From Lycium barbarum (taxonomy: Eukaryota > Streptophyta > Magnoliopsida > Solanales > Solanaceae), in assembly GCF_019175385.1 (NCBI RefSeq), contig NC_083338.1, positions 94,695,777-94,759,776 on the forward strand: a stretch of DNA of 64,000 nucleotides. The letters run 5' to 3'. The notes below the pieces were generated by a model. It searched no databases and was not told the origin of the DNA. It worked only from the letters and a program-made list of their open reading frames with translations. The translations under genes were made by a program, and so were the position numbers. Positions 23,011-34,979 of this stretch are shown piece after piece; positions within the stretch are counted from its first letter, which is position 1; every line of letters begins with the position of its first letter.

Positions 23011-25534
23011 TGTCACGACCCGACTAGGGCCATGACGGGTACCCGGTGCTAACCATCGAGCACCGATCGTACCATTACCCATTGTACACATCCTTCTTTC
23101 ATTCATTATTCTTATACACAAAATCATAGGAAAACCATTTCCATTTTGAAACATATTTACCTTTACATACATAAGCCATTCGACTATCAAAATAATGTAC
23201 ATACAATAAGGACATCGTGAGACCATACTACCCACACATACATATCTACGAGCCTCTACTAGAGTGCTAGACATAGGGATGGGACAGGACCGCGTCATGC
23301 CCAAAACATATATATACACAAAAGAGTAAATCAATGGCACCTCCGGAACAATGAAGTGCTCTCAAGTCTGCTACTAGCTCTTACGAGTCTGGATCACCTC
23401 CCTGTCTACCTGTGGATATGAACACAGCGTCCAAAGAAAACGGACGTCAGTACGAACATTGTACTGAGTATGTAAGGCATCAACAATAACAGTACATCAA
23501 TGAAATAAGGAAGCATCAAATGAGGAGCAACCAGTAACTGACTATCAATTATAAAAGAAATAATGCATGCTGGCTTACTCCACAATCATCATATCATGTA
23601 TGCATATATGTATAAGATGACCGACAATATAGGTACGGTGTGATAATCATTAGCCCGCGTTCAGGCATCCTGCGTCCAGGGTACCATCTCATGCCGCCCA
23701 CTAGTGGTGTCTACCCATGCCACCTAGACATGGTGTATACGCTGCCCGCCTTAGCGGTGTCTTCCCGGCCATATAGACGCGGTGTAATCTCATCATCATG
23801 TAGTCGTCATAATGCATGCATAGAACTCAAAGATAGCTATACTTTATCGGGGTGACATAAGGTCGTGAACTCCCGATTCCATTATGGAGCATTCATAAAC
23901 ATTCTGCCTCACCTTGAAGGAGATAGCATATAAGGTGAGTGTATACAATGAACAACATCAATGGATCGTAGTTAACATCATTAGCTTTGTAGAAACATCA
24001 TATTCGTGAACTCTAGAATCTTTGGACTTAAGCTCATCATCAGCATGTTCATAATATCTCTTATTTTTAACTCATATGGCAATTCATGAATATAGACTCT
24101 TAGTTTTCCGGAATGTAGGAAATTCATGGAGAAGGAGGGAGGATCATGTCATAAGATTCATGCCTTAGAAAGAAGGGACTAGCCTCACATACCTTTTCCT
24201 TTAGCTATTCTACCGCTTGATCGTTCTCCTTCAATGCTCATATCTTTACCTTCAAGGTAGTTCGTACTAACATTAGCTAAACGATTATAAGAACATGCTT
24301 ACTAAGGCTAGAGAAAATTGAGCAACATTTTATTTGTTTATACAACTTTCCTCATATCACATATCGACTGCCAAGCATCCATAACAACATTCACAATATT
24401 ATAGGCAACAATCATCGTTCATCTACATTATCCAAATATCACAATTTCAGTTCAATTCCTCCATAATCATGGTCATAGTCCACTATTGCGTTTTCTCACA
24501 TATAATACTTATCCCATATTCTAAATGTCACTTATAGCATATTTACATTCACAACAAATCAATATTCATGACTCATCCCAAACTACTACTCAAAAATGAT
24601 ACTATTCTTACATTCATAACCCATTTTCTATCTCCTTCTACAATTCAAGTCTTTCAACCTCTCAATACTTTAAACAACATGGAATGATCATAAAACTTAC
24701 CTTTGATAGTGTGGGAATGAGCTTTAAGTGGAAATACTTCACTTGAGCATAACCCTAGTTCCAATTCCCACGAGATTTCTTGCCTTAGATGAACCCTAGT
24801 GAGTTTCTTGGACTTGTTTCTCTTGATTTGATGAAGTTGATCCTTAGTTTCACTTGGATCCTTGTAGATGAAGAGTGGAGAGGGTTCTAGAGGGTTCTTG
24901 AGGTGTGGAGAGAAAATAAGAAGATGGGAAATGAAAATAATGAACTTGGGTCCCTTATTTAAAAGCTTAAAAATTTGTCCCGACTAAATTATACGGACAC
25001 TTATACGGTCCGTATAAGTGATCGTGAAATCATCCCAACCACACTTCACTTCTGTGACCATTATACAACACATCATACGGTCCGTATAATTTTATACGGT
25101 CCGTCTAAGTGACTGTATAATCCCATCAGTGAGGGACCTTCACTGTGACGATTCTGCGGACCATTATACGGACCGTATAATTGGTCGTATAATCTATCTC
25201 TTCTCCGATTTTGTTCTCGTCACTTTGTTTGATCTCAAATCCTTATGGAACCTTCTTCGCACTTGTTTAACACTTCATTAACAATCTAAGGGATGTTTTA
25301 ACTCTTCTCCAAAATATCATTAAGAAATCATTCATTCGATACTCGTGAATCCTGCCCGACACACAACATATACCTTGCTTTCCTTAACAACTTTCGTCTC
25401 CTACCTCAAATGTCTTTGAAATCTCATTTAGAATCATCAATTGATATTTCTTACTTATTAAAACATCGTATACGTCGTGTCCTTCGTTAATCTATTCACT
25501 GTGCATTAACGGGAAAAAAATTCAGGGTGTAACA
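23011..25534 (-). repeat. L2 3' LTR
   Basis: Minus-strand start at 25534 (TGTTACACCC), end at 23011 (GTCGTGACA). It shows an ACGGNCCGT palindrome cluster (25195-24985), TATA-like TTTTAAATAAGGG (about 24970-24957), donor-like AAAG/GTAAGTTTT (about 24695), the acceptor-like motif (24335-24309), donor-like AAAG/GTATGTGAGG (about 24195), three short GCGGTGT-type units (23690-23790) and the double stem-loop (23466-23428). The polypurine tract GGGGGGGAAGAA lies at 25535-25548. Confidence 0.92.
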
Positions 25535-25729
25535 TTCTTCCCCCCCTTTTGGAACATTCGTCCTCGAATGTTAAGCACTCGGGAATTCTATGAAAATTTT
25601 GCCAGAGTTTCCCCTGTAATATGGCACTACCATCCTGTCACAACAACCCAAAATATATCGCCTCACAGGGCTATAACAACACGACAATAACCATGGCCAC
25701 ACACGACTAAGTAAACACCAAGAAAAGCA

Positions 25730-26230
25730 TTACATACCTGATGTTAATGGTGTCTCTGCCTGAATCTCTTCTAAAGGTGAAAATAAACGCGGGTACCTGG
25801 ACTTCATTTCCTCTTCGGCTTCCCAAGTCATTTCCTCTCTATTATTATTTTTCCATTCAACTTTAACTGAAGCTACCTCTTTGGTTCTGAGCTTTCGTAC
25901 TTGCCTATTTAAAATGGCAATGGGGACTTCTTCATAAGTCAACTTTTCAGTCACTTGAATATCATTTGCTGGCACGATCCTCGTAGGATCTCAAACACAT
26001 TTACGAAGCATCGAGACATGGAAAACTGGGTGAACTGACTCCAAATCAGGAGATAGATCTAGTTCATAAGCCATTTTGCCTACTCTGCGCACAATCTCAT
26101 AAGGCCTAATGTATCGGGGACTAAGCTTCCCCTTTTTTGCCAAAGCTCATAACGCCCTTCATTGGTGATACCTTTAAGAATACCATATTTTTTTGTCACT
26201 TGGAACTCTAAGTCTCGTCGATCCTTTTTC
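25730..26230 (-). pseudogene. pol: L2 integrase C-terminus with chromodomain-like tail
   Basis: Read from about 26230, the frame has the integrase C-terminal words seen at the left edge of E1 (KLSPRYI-PYEIVRRVG), then VFHVSMLRKCV, then a stop where Gly or Arg is expected (about 25990). The open stretch from 25975 (GTG) to 25730 follows. It contains EEVPIAILNRQVRKLRTKEV and VKVEWKNNNREEMTWEAEEE, the form of the C-terminal chromodomain in Tekay-like chromoviruses. That domain is known to bind histone marks and guide integration in related elements. Similarity to E1 ends at about 26225, and everything upstream (the catalytic core) is missing. It may be a passive remnant, or be kept as a domain; the stop argues for remnant. 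Confidence 0.8.
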
Positions 26231-29200
26231 TTGCTCAATAATGATATTAAGTCTTACATGGTTTGCAAATCTATCCCACTTTCTTTATTCCATGTGACCA
26301 TGATAATGGTATTGATTTACATCTGTAGAGTCTACCTAAATTCAATCCGAGATATCTTGTCGTAGATGTCCCTCGTCGACTCATTCAAGACTTCATAATT
26401 TTCGAGAATTTCATAACCCTTTGGTAAGCTGTTGGAAATTCGGTATAACCACAATGATATAAAAATGAAAGTTCCAAGGCGCAATATTCTTCTGGTAAAA
26501 CCCCCTTTATTCAATGATCCTATAGAATTCGTAAGTAATCTAACCCACGTTAGGGCTCTCGTAGGAACCATATAGCATATACTTATATCACATCCAGAGT
26601 AATTGTCCTATTTGTCCTTAATGATAATTCCGACTCAACATTTCGACTTAATTTACCATATATTCTCCCTCAACTGACCCGGAGTATCACAAATACACTA
26701 TTCTTGTTTACCCCCTACTCCTCTTTCTACGTACCCCATTGGTTTCATTCTCGATATGTAAATACATATAGGTTACATAACCGTTCTTGTGTGATTCGTG
26801 TACGAACATCTAATCTTATTCGTAAACTTCCCTTCCTTTGGTCCGTTCTATTTTTCGTATCTCACATAAACCAAAACTCCTTTGTCTATCTGATGTAACT
26901 TATCCCGTCATACTCTTTTCTCTCCTTTATTAGTCCTCTGATTATCACATCTTATATCTTATTATAGAAAACTTTATGTCTCTTCTTATTTGTCACTTAT
27001 AACTCACAATATCATTAACAAACAACTCTACTGTCAATTCCCTCGCCTTTATTCCAGTATAGCATCACTATCCTTTACAATATTCCTCAAGTTATTTGCT
27101 TCCAATGTCATGTGGTTCACGGTCTTCGTGAATGATTTCCAGTACAGTCTCAGATGCCTGCTCAATTCGTGTTCATTTATTTACTAGTTATTAGACTCAT
27201 TTCTGCGTAACTCTCACTCTTTGTTTTAGAGTCTATATCTGTCACATCTTAGGGTCCATCGTTTCAATCTCTACACTTGTATTCTGTTTACTCGCTTCCC
27301 CCCCCCCCCCCCCTTTAAGGGTTTACTTGTACCATTCTCAAATTTGTGTCTCACCTTCAAATCTTGAATTCATATATCCCTTACTATACTACATCTTATT
27401 CATGCTGTTTCCCATAATTTATAGCTACAATAATTCATGTGTGAAGTCTTAACATACTCATCTTGCAGTTTTGTAATCAAGTAATACAACCGACATAGCA
27501 ATCCGAACAAGGATGTATTTTACTTAGCTCATCTCATAGTTATGGGTCAATGTCTAAATCCGCTCCAATTAACAACTTTTATCCCATAGGGATGCTCACA
27601 ATAGTAGTATGCCTAGTTATCCATACTATACATGCAATATCACTTGCTCTCTTCTTCGGTGCTCAAAATTCACTTGTAACGTCATCTTTGTTTTCCAGGG
27701 CCTAAGTCTCATGCGCAACTAATACCCCTTATGCCTCATACTCTTTTACTCTTGTGTTGCACTCAACATTGATTTCAAAACCAATCATAATCATATTATA
27801 TTTGTCGTTGATGATAGCTTTGCTCTATCGCTTTATCATCGTACGGTAAACTCGTAATTCATGGTCACATTTTTTTTTATCAACTCATTACTTCATATAC
27901 TTTACCCCTTCTAACTTGGTATAGGATATTCGTAGGAGATGCGTCTTCCTTTTCTCATAATACGACTACTTCTTAAGCACGCGTACTTCGTATATTTCCT
28001 TTTCTTTCTATACTCGTACTTATTCCTTTACATTCTTTCCTCCTCAATTTATCTTATTACCTCCCTTTTTATAATCAATCCTTTATTCTTCGCACAAGAA
28101 ATCCTATTCTTTACTCAGTATCGCTTTGTCCTTTATAATATATTACCTCTATACAATTCGTTCTTCGCTTCCAAAACTTATTCGTTCTACTGCCCCATGG
28201 CTCGCTTGTTGGTTTCACACTTGCATTCATTCTCTATTCATATAGAACATGTCACATCTTTAGTCGTTTTCTCACTATACGTTACTTACATTGTATTACA
28301 GTTCTTGCCACGCTCTCATTATATCTTGATCATAATCAACGCTATAGAGTACCACTTCTTTACCTCATTCGCAAGCCTGCTCGAAAAATAGAATAAACCT
28401 TGCAAAGTAAGCATACTCAACCTGTTAGTCTTTCTAATCAGCCCTATTACACTTACCATATAAGTTTTCTTACCAATGGATTCACATTCGTTATACCCCT
28501 TCGTATTTCATACCCCTGCCTCAGTCATGTTGTTACTTTATTTTTCTAATAAACTTATCGTATCTTACTCGTGCTTATCCATCTAATCAATACTCCAGTA
28601 TGGCACTCTATTAGAGTTACCATTCCTCTCCTATGCCGTGTTTTAGCACTACCAGTCTCCCTAATTTACTCTAGCATTTCTCTTTACCGTATCAATGTCG
28701 ATCTTATAATTTCCATTACTATCAATTCAATAGTATTTAACTCATCTCTTGTAGTTGTTAACGATACTCCTAACTTAATCTCGTCCTACCATTACTTTGT
28801 GCACAACATCTTTTTCCGTTAGGGCATATTACAAGCTTACATCTTATCTCCTCTAGATTCTAGGAAAATTTCGGCGGAGTTTCCTCTATATTTCTTACTA
28901 TCCCAAAACCTGCACGCAGCAAATACCAACAATGCCTCACAGGGTCATTATATATGTACGACATATCTCAGCCACACAGGGCTCCTACTTTCAAGTAAAA
29001 GCACAAAGATGTCGAAACTTACCTCATATATCACACTTCGAGATGTACCTAATCCTTTAGCGATCTGCCCTGTTATCCCTTCCTATTTACTTTCCATTTC
29101 ATCCTTCAGCTTTACATTTCAATTATACCTCAATATTCTTACCTTACTCGACACACATCTTTCATATCGTCGCTTACCTTTGTTTTGATTCATTCAATTT

Positions 29201-29430
29201 GTTTAGTTCAGAACTTATAACCGAACTTATCATCAAGAGATACCTTTAGTCAATTCCTCTGTTGTACTTACACCGACTTACCTCTATGTTAACTAATCCA
29301 TTATCATATAAATACATATTCCGATAACGTAGCCTCAACGAAGGGGCTTATTTCCGTAACTTTCAATGTCATCAATCACATTCTTCTGTCAATACCGTTC
29401 TTCTGCTGCAATCAAGGGTTAGTATAAGGA
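26231..29430 (-). other. L2 non-coding interior
   Basis: About 3.2 kb with no recognisable protein. The plus strand is very rich in C and T and poor in G, so the sense RNA would be purine-rich. A run of about fifteen C at 27299-27315, followed by CTTTAAGGG, resembles the polypurine tract and flank seen at 10484-10505. The block at 28860-29030 is similar to 12240-12470 in L1. Open frames here (for example 27939-28391) look like by-products of base composition. Confidence 0.55.
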
Positions 29431-29608
29431 ATCTCATTTCCTATGGCTTAGCTCTATCGCACGATCTTAGAGATGAAAGAGGAGTAACCATCCTAAATGC
29501 CCTGTAGCCTCCTGTTTATAGATGTGGTGCGCAACACACCATAAACAAGACTCTACTAGACACGGCTCGTAGACACTTACTAGGACTGAACTACTCTAAT
29601 ACCACTTT
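29431..29608 (-). other. L2 leader and decayed primer-binding site
   Basis: After the minus-strand LTR end TGACA come AAAG and TGGTATTAGAGT (29604-29593), two bases from the initiator-Met complement. The leader (29440-29590) matches the E1 and L1 leaders and contains the hairpin with loop palindrome TGCGCA (about 29527-29532). The L2 interior is otherwise unlike that of E1. Confidence 0.82.
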
Positions 29609-32132
29609 TGTCATGACCCGATTAGGGCCATGACGGGTACCCGGGGCTAACCACCGAGCACCGCTCGTACCATTACCCATTGTACATATCCTGCTTTCAT
29701 TCATTATTCTTATACTCAAAATCATAGGAAAACCATTTCCATTTTGAAACATATTTACCTTTATATACATAAGCCCTTCGGCTATCAAAATAATGTACAT
29801 ACAATAAGGACATCATGAGACCATACTACCCACACATACGTATCTACGAGCCTCTACTAGAGTGCTAGACATAGGGACAGGACAGGACCCCGTCACGCCC
29901 AAAACATATATATACACAAAAGAGTAAATCAATGGCACCTCCGGAACAATTGAGTGCTCTCAAGTCTGCTAGTAGCTCCTACGAGTCTGGATCACCTCCC
30001 TGTCTACCTGTGGGCATGAACACAGCATCCAAAGAAAACAGACGTCAGTATAAACATTGTACTGAGTATGTAAGGCATCAACAATAACAATACATCAATG
30101 AAATAAGGAAGCATCAAATGAGGAGCAACCTGTAACTGACTATCAATTATAAAAGAAATAATGCATGCTGGCTTACTCCATAATCATCATCATATCATGT
30201 ATGCATATATGTATAAGCTTCCCGACCATATAGGTACGGTGTGATAATCATTAGCCCGCGTCCAGGGTACCATCTCATGCCGCCCAATAGTGGTGTCTGC
30301 CCATGCCACCTAGACACGGTGTATACACTGCCCGCCTTAGCGGTGTCTGCCCGATCATATAGGCGCGGTGTAATATCATCATCATGTACTTATCATAATG
30401 CATGCATAGAACTCAAAGACAGCTATACTTTATCGGGGTGACATAAGGTCGTGAACCCCCGATTCCATTATGGAGCATTCATAAGCATTCTGCCTCACCT
30501 TGAAGGAATTAGCATATAAGGTGAGTGTATACAATGAACAACATCAATGGATCGTAGTTAACAACATTAGCTTTGTAGAAACATCATATTCGTGAACTCT
30601 AGAATATTTGGACTTAAGCTCATCATCATCATGTTCATAATATCTCTTATTATTAACTCATATGGCTATTCATGAACATAGACTCTTAGTTTTACGGAAT
30701 GTAGGAAATTCATGGAGAAAGAGGGAGGATCATGTCATAAGATTCATGCCTTAGAAAGAAGGGACTAGCCTCACATACCTTTTCCTTTAGCTATTCTACC
30801 GCTTGATCGTTCTCCTTCAATGCTCACATCTTTACCTTCAAGAGAGTTCGTATTAACATTAGCTAAACGATTATAAGAACATGCTTACTAAGGCTAGAGA
30901 AAATTGGGCAGCATTTCCTTTGTTTATAAAACTTTCCTCATATCACACATATCGACTCCCAAGCATCCATAACATCATTCACAATATTATAGGCAACAAT
31001 CATCCTTCATCTATATTGTCCACATTTCACAACTTCACTTCAATTCCTCCATAATCATGGTCATAGTTCACTATTGCGTTTTCTCACATATAATACTTAT
31101 CCCATATTCTAAATGTCACTTATAGCATACTTACATTCACAAAATATCAATATTCATGACTCATCCCAAACTACTACTCAAAAATGATACTATTCTTGCA
31201 TTCATAACCCATTTTCTATCTCCTTCTACAATTCAAGTCTTTCAACCTCTCAATACTTTAAACAACATGGAATGATCATAAAACTTACCTTTGATAGTGT
31301 GGGAATGAGCTTTAAGTGGAAATACTTCACTTGAGCATAACCCTAGTTCCACTTCCCACGAGATTTCTTGCCTTAGATGAACCCTAGTGAGTTTCTTGGA
31401 CTTATTTCTCTTGATTTGATGAAGTTGATCCTTAGTTTCACTTGGATCCTTGTAGATGAAGAGTGGAGAGAGTTCTTGAGGTGTGGAGAGAAAATGATAA
31501 GATGGGAAATGAAAATAATGAACTTAGGTCCCTTATTTAAAAGCTTAAAATTCTGTCCCGACTAAATTATACGGACCCTTATACGGTTCGTATAAATTTA
31601 TACAATTCGTATAAGAGACCGTGAAATCATCCCAACCACACTTGGCTTCTGTGACCATTATACGGCACATTATACGATTCGTATAATTTTTATACGGTCC
31701 GTATAAGTGACCGTATAATCCCATCAGTGAGGGACCTTCACTGTGACGATTCTGCGGACCATTATACGGACCGTATAATTGGCCGTATAATCTATCTCTT
31801 CTCCGATTTTGTTCTCGTCACTTCGTTTGATCTCAAATCCTTATGGAACCTTCTTCGCACTTGTTTAACACTTTATTAACAATCTAAGGGACGTTATAAC
31901 GCTTCTCCAAAACATCATTAAGCCATCATTCATTCGATACTCGTAAATCCTGCCCGACACACAACATATACCTTGCTTTCCTTAACAACTTTCGTCTCCT
32001 ACCTCAAATGTCTTTGAAATCTCATTTAGAATTATCAATTGTTATTTCTTACTTATTAAAACATCGTATACGTCATGCCCTTCGTTAGTCTATTCACTTT
32101 GCATTAACAAAAAATTTTTCTGGGGTGTAACA
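29609..32132 (-). repeat. L2 5' LTR
   Basis: Second copy of 23011-25534 with the same ends and landmarks, including palindromes at 31795-31565 and a stem-loop at about 30074-30020 that has lost pairing (GTAT in place of GTAC, CATCC in place of CGTCC). It lacks about 15 bases near 30260 that the 3' LTR has. The divergence is visibly greater than between the L1 LTRs, so L2 is older. Confidence 0.92.
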
Positions 32133-32136
32133 TAAG

Positions 32137-33275
32137 TACCATAAAAAAATCTTCAAAGAGGCATATTTTTACCTTTTAAAATCATACATAGGCACAAGCA
32201 AGCAACAAAGTAGAATGAAAATGGGGATATACCTTTGACATCATTCCACTAATGGACCACAAACATTTAAGCTGACAGAGATACATGAGGACCAGATAGG
32301 ACCAAAACCAGAAGCAAATAACTTGTAACATAATCCCTTAACAAATAGGTAAAAGGGACAAACACATAATAGAGATAACAAGCAAATTCAAGGCAGTTCA
32401 ACCCACCTTTAGACTTCATCAAGACTAATAACAAGATCAGGACAGCCTGGACACTTAGTGTTAATAGGTTTAGGCTTATTTCAATGCCATTTCACCACAC
32501 CTAGCCAAGCTGTAAGACTTTATCTACTAGTTTAGATTACAAAACCTTAATAGGTATAGAGGCAACTAGAATGCCATTATCAAAATAGTCTAAAACAAAT
32601 TTACAGTACCTAATGTAAGTTATCATCACATAATATAGCAGCTTAATCAAACCACACACAAGACACCTTCCTAAAGTAGACAAGTTAAACTAGCTAACCA
32701 CATAAACATAATTGATTGAACAAGCTACATTAAACTGATAATAGGAATCCAATCATATAATCCAACATTACTATTACAAGCAATTTAACTAAATCACAAA
32801 ATAAATATATCATACAAAGCAGGTAAGTACATGGTCCTTCTGAGACTAATCACATCAAACATGAACTGTACTAACTATTAAACTAAATGGGCCACTAATC
32901 AAGCTGATTACTAACTATAATACATGAAAGATAAATAATCTAAACATATGATTCTTAATACAAGTAAATAGACATTCAAAAACAAACTCTAATGCATTAA
33001 TGACAAGAAGAAGATAAGGATTTTACCTCTTGTTGGTGCAACCTTGTCGAGAATAGGAATTAGAAACCTTTTTCTCCCAAATCCAGACTCAACCACACAG
33101 CACAAGCAAAATTTTAAAATTTTAACTTCTTAAACTCTTAGTCTCAAAGCAAAATATTGCCAAAACTTGAGTTTAAGTTCTATTTTATGTGGAAAAATTT
33201 TCCTCCCTTTTAAAAAAATGCAGATAAATGCCTCTTTTTATAGCAGTTCTCAAATCACTCAAACCCTAGGTTTTC
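32137..33275 (-). repeat. Tat-like LTR, segment 3 with promoter-like TATA box
   Basis: AT-rich, non-coding. At 33243-33232 the minus strand reads CTATAAAAAGAG, a good TATA box. The words just upstream of it, CCTAGGGTTT and then (past S2) GGGATTTATCCCACATCG, look like promoter-proximal sequence. This supports minus orientation of the Tat-like LTR. Confidence 0.6.
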
Positions 33276-34934
33276 TGTTACACCTCGGAAAATCTTCCGT
33301 TGGTACGCAAGTGAATGAACTAGTGAAATACGAGTATCGGGTTAATGATGACTTAAGGGCATTTTGGGAAAGAGTTATAACATCCCTTAGATTGCTAATG
33401 AAGTGTTAAACAAGTGTTAAGAAGGTTCCATAAGGATTGGAGATCAACAAAGTGACGAGAACAAGTTCAGTGACTGGTGAGTTTTACGGCACATTATACG
33501 GACCGTATAATGGACCGTAAAACCATCACAGCGAAGGTTGCTCACTGGTGCAATTTTACGGTCAATTATATGGACCGTATAAATTTTTACGGCCCGTATA
33601 ATGAACCGTCAAATGGTCACAGTGAAGGGTGAAGGAAAGGCGCGTTTTACGGTCAGTTATACGGACCGTATAATGATTATACGGACCGTATAATGGACCC
33701 CGACAGATCAGTGATGGGTTATTTAATAAGGGACCAAGTTCATGAAATCATTTCCACATTTCATCCTTCTCTCTAAAACATCTCTCTACATTTATTACAC
33801 AAGTTTTCAAGGATTATAAGCCATCAATAACATAAACCAAGTGAATCAAGAGTAAGGAAACCCATTAAAGGCCATTCAAGTCAAGAAAACCAAATGGAGG
33901 TAAACTAGGGTTTTTGCTCAAGTGGAGTATTATCAACTAAGGCTGGTTCCTACAACTTCTAAGGTAAGATTCATGATATTTATATGTTGTTTGAGGTATT
34001 TGAGAGTTAAAATGCTTGGACATTAGAAGAGTATAGCAAAATGGGTCATGAATGATGAATAGTGACGTTTTGAGAAATAGTTCGAATTGAATCATGATTG
34101 TTGTTGTGTTGTGACATGAATGTGTTATAAATGACGTTAAGACCACGAAATAGACATTGTAAATGAATGGACGAAGTTGGGTGTTGTGACCATGAATATG
34201 GATAAATGAAAGTGAATTGAGAAACCTAGTTAATGTGGATGATTAATGGCCATTGTTATGATATTGTGAATGTATTGTTGACGTTTGGAAGTTGAATTAC
34301 GATATGGAGGAATGTTGTATAAATAAAGGAAATGTTGTCCGATTTTCTCTAGCTTTAGCCATGTGTGCTAATCGTCGATTCTAATGATAGTACAACTTTA
34401 ATGAAGGTAGAAACGTGAGCATCTAAGGAGTACGTGCAAGTGTAGAATAGTTCAACGAAAAGGTATGTAAGGCTAACCCTTCTTTCATAGGGCATGGTTC
34501 TTTGGCCAAACCTCAAATCCTCTATAAGCTTATGATGTCTTCAATGACTTATATTCCAAGCTAGTAAGCTCACGATGCTTGATATGCACTACGATTGTAC
34601 TAAGTTCCTCACATGACGAATAAGCCTATAATATAGATGTAACTATAATGGTGATGATAGTATGATGATGAGAGCAAAATGATGCCAAAGATGCTTATGA
34701 GCTATTATATATGTATATGTGCCTATGAAGGGCTACAATGGAACCCCGAGCTTATAATGCCGGGTAGAATATATGTATATGGATATGTATATGATTACGT
34801 AACGCGCGCACACATCTGCAGATGGTACGGATAACCCTGAAGCCTTGGTAGGGCCAGGTAGATATAACCTTGAGCCTTGGTTGGCCAAGTATGTATGAAA
34901 CACCGAACCTTTATGGTCGGGTACGCTATGTATG

Positions 34935-34979
<45 letters not shown>

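Larger units (their letters stand above)
23007..32136 (-). mobile_element. L2: complete non-autonomous LTR retrotransposon with an integrase tail
   Basis: Two LTRs of 2524 bp (23011-25534 and 29609-32132) share TG...CA ends but differ more than those of L1. The flanks give TAAG on both sides (23007-23010, 32133-32136). A 5-base reading ATAAG requires counting the terminal A of the LTR. The interior (4.07 kb, minus strand) has a primer-binding site, the conserved leader, about 3 kb of unrecognised DNA, and near the 3' LTR only the C-terminal end of a chromovirus integrase with its chromodomain-like tail. Reverse transcriptase, protease and gag are absent. It must depend on a helper. Confidence 0.9.

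Noticed and set aside
22936..23340. 134-codon minus-strand frame, partly repeated at 29591-29800
   Set aside because: It lies in the L2 LTR, starts and stops differ in the second copy, and it spans the LTR boundary.
27939..28391. 150-codon hydrophobic frame in the L2 interior
   Set aside because: The Phe/Leu/Ile/Tyr/Ser-rich product follows from the CT-rich strand and runs antisense to the element; no motif was seen.
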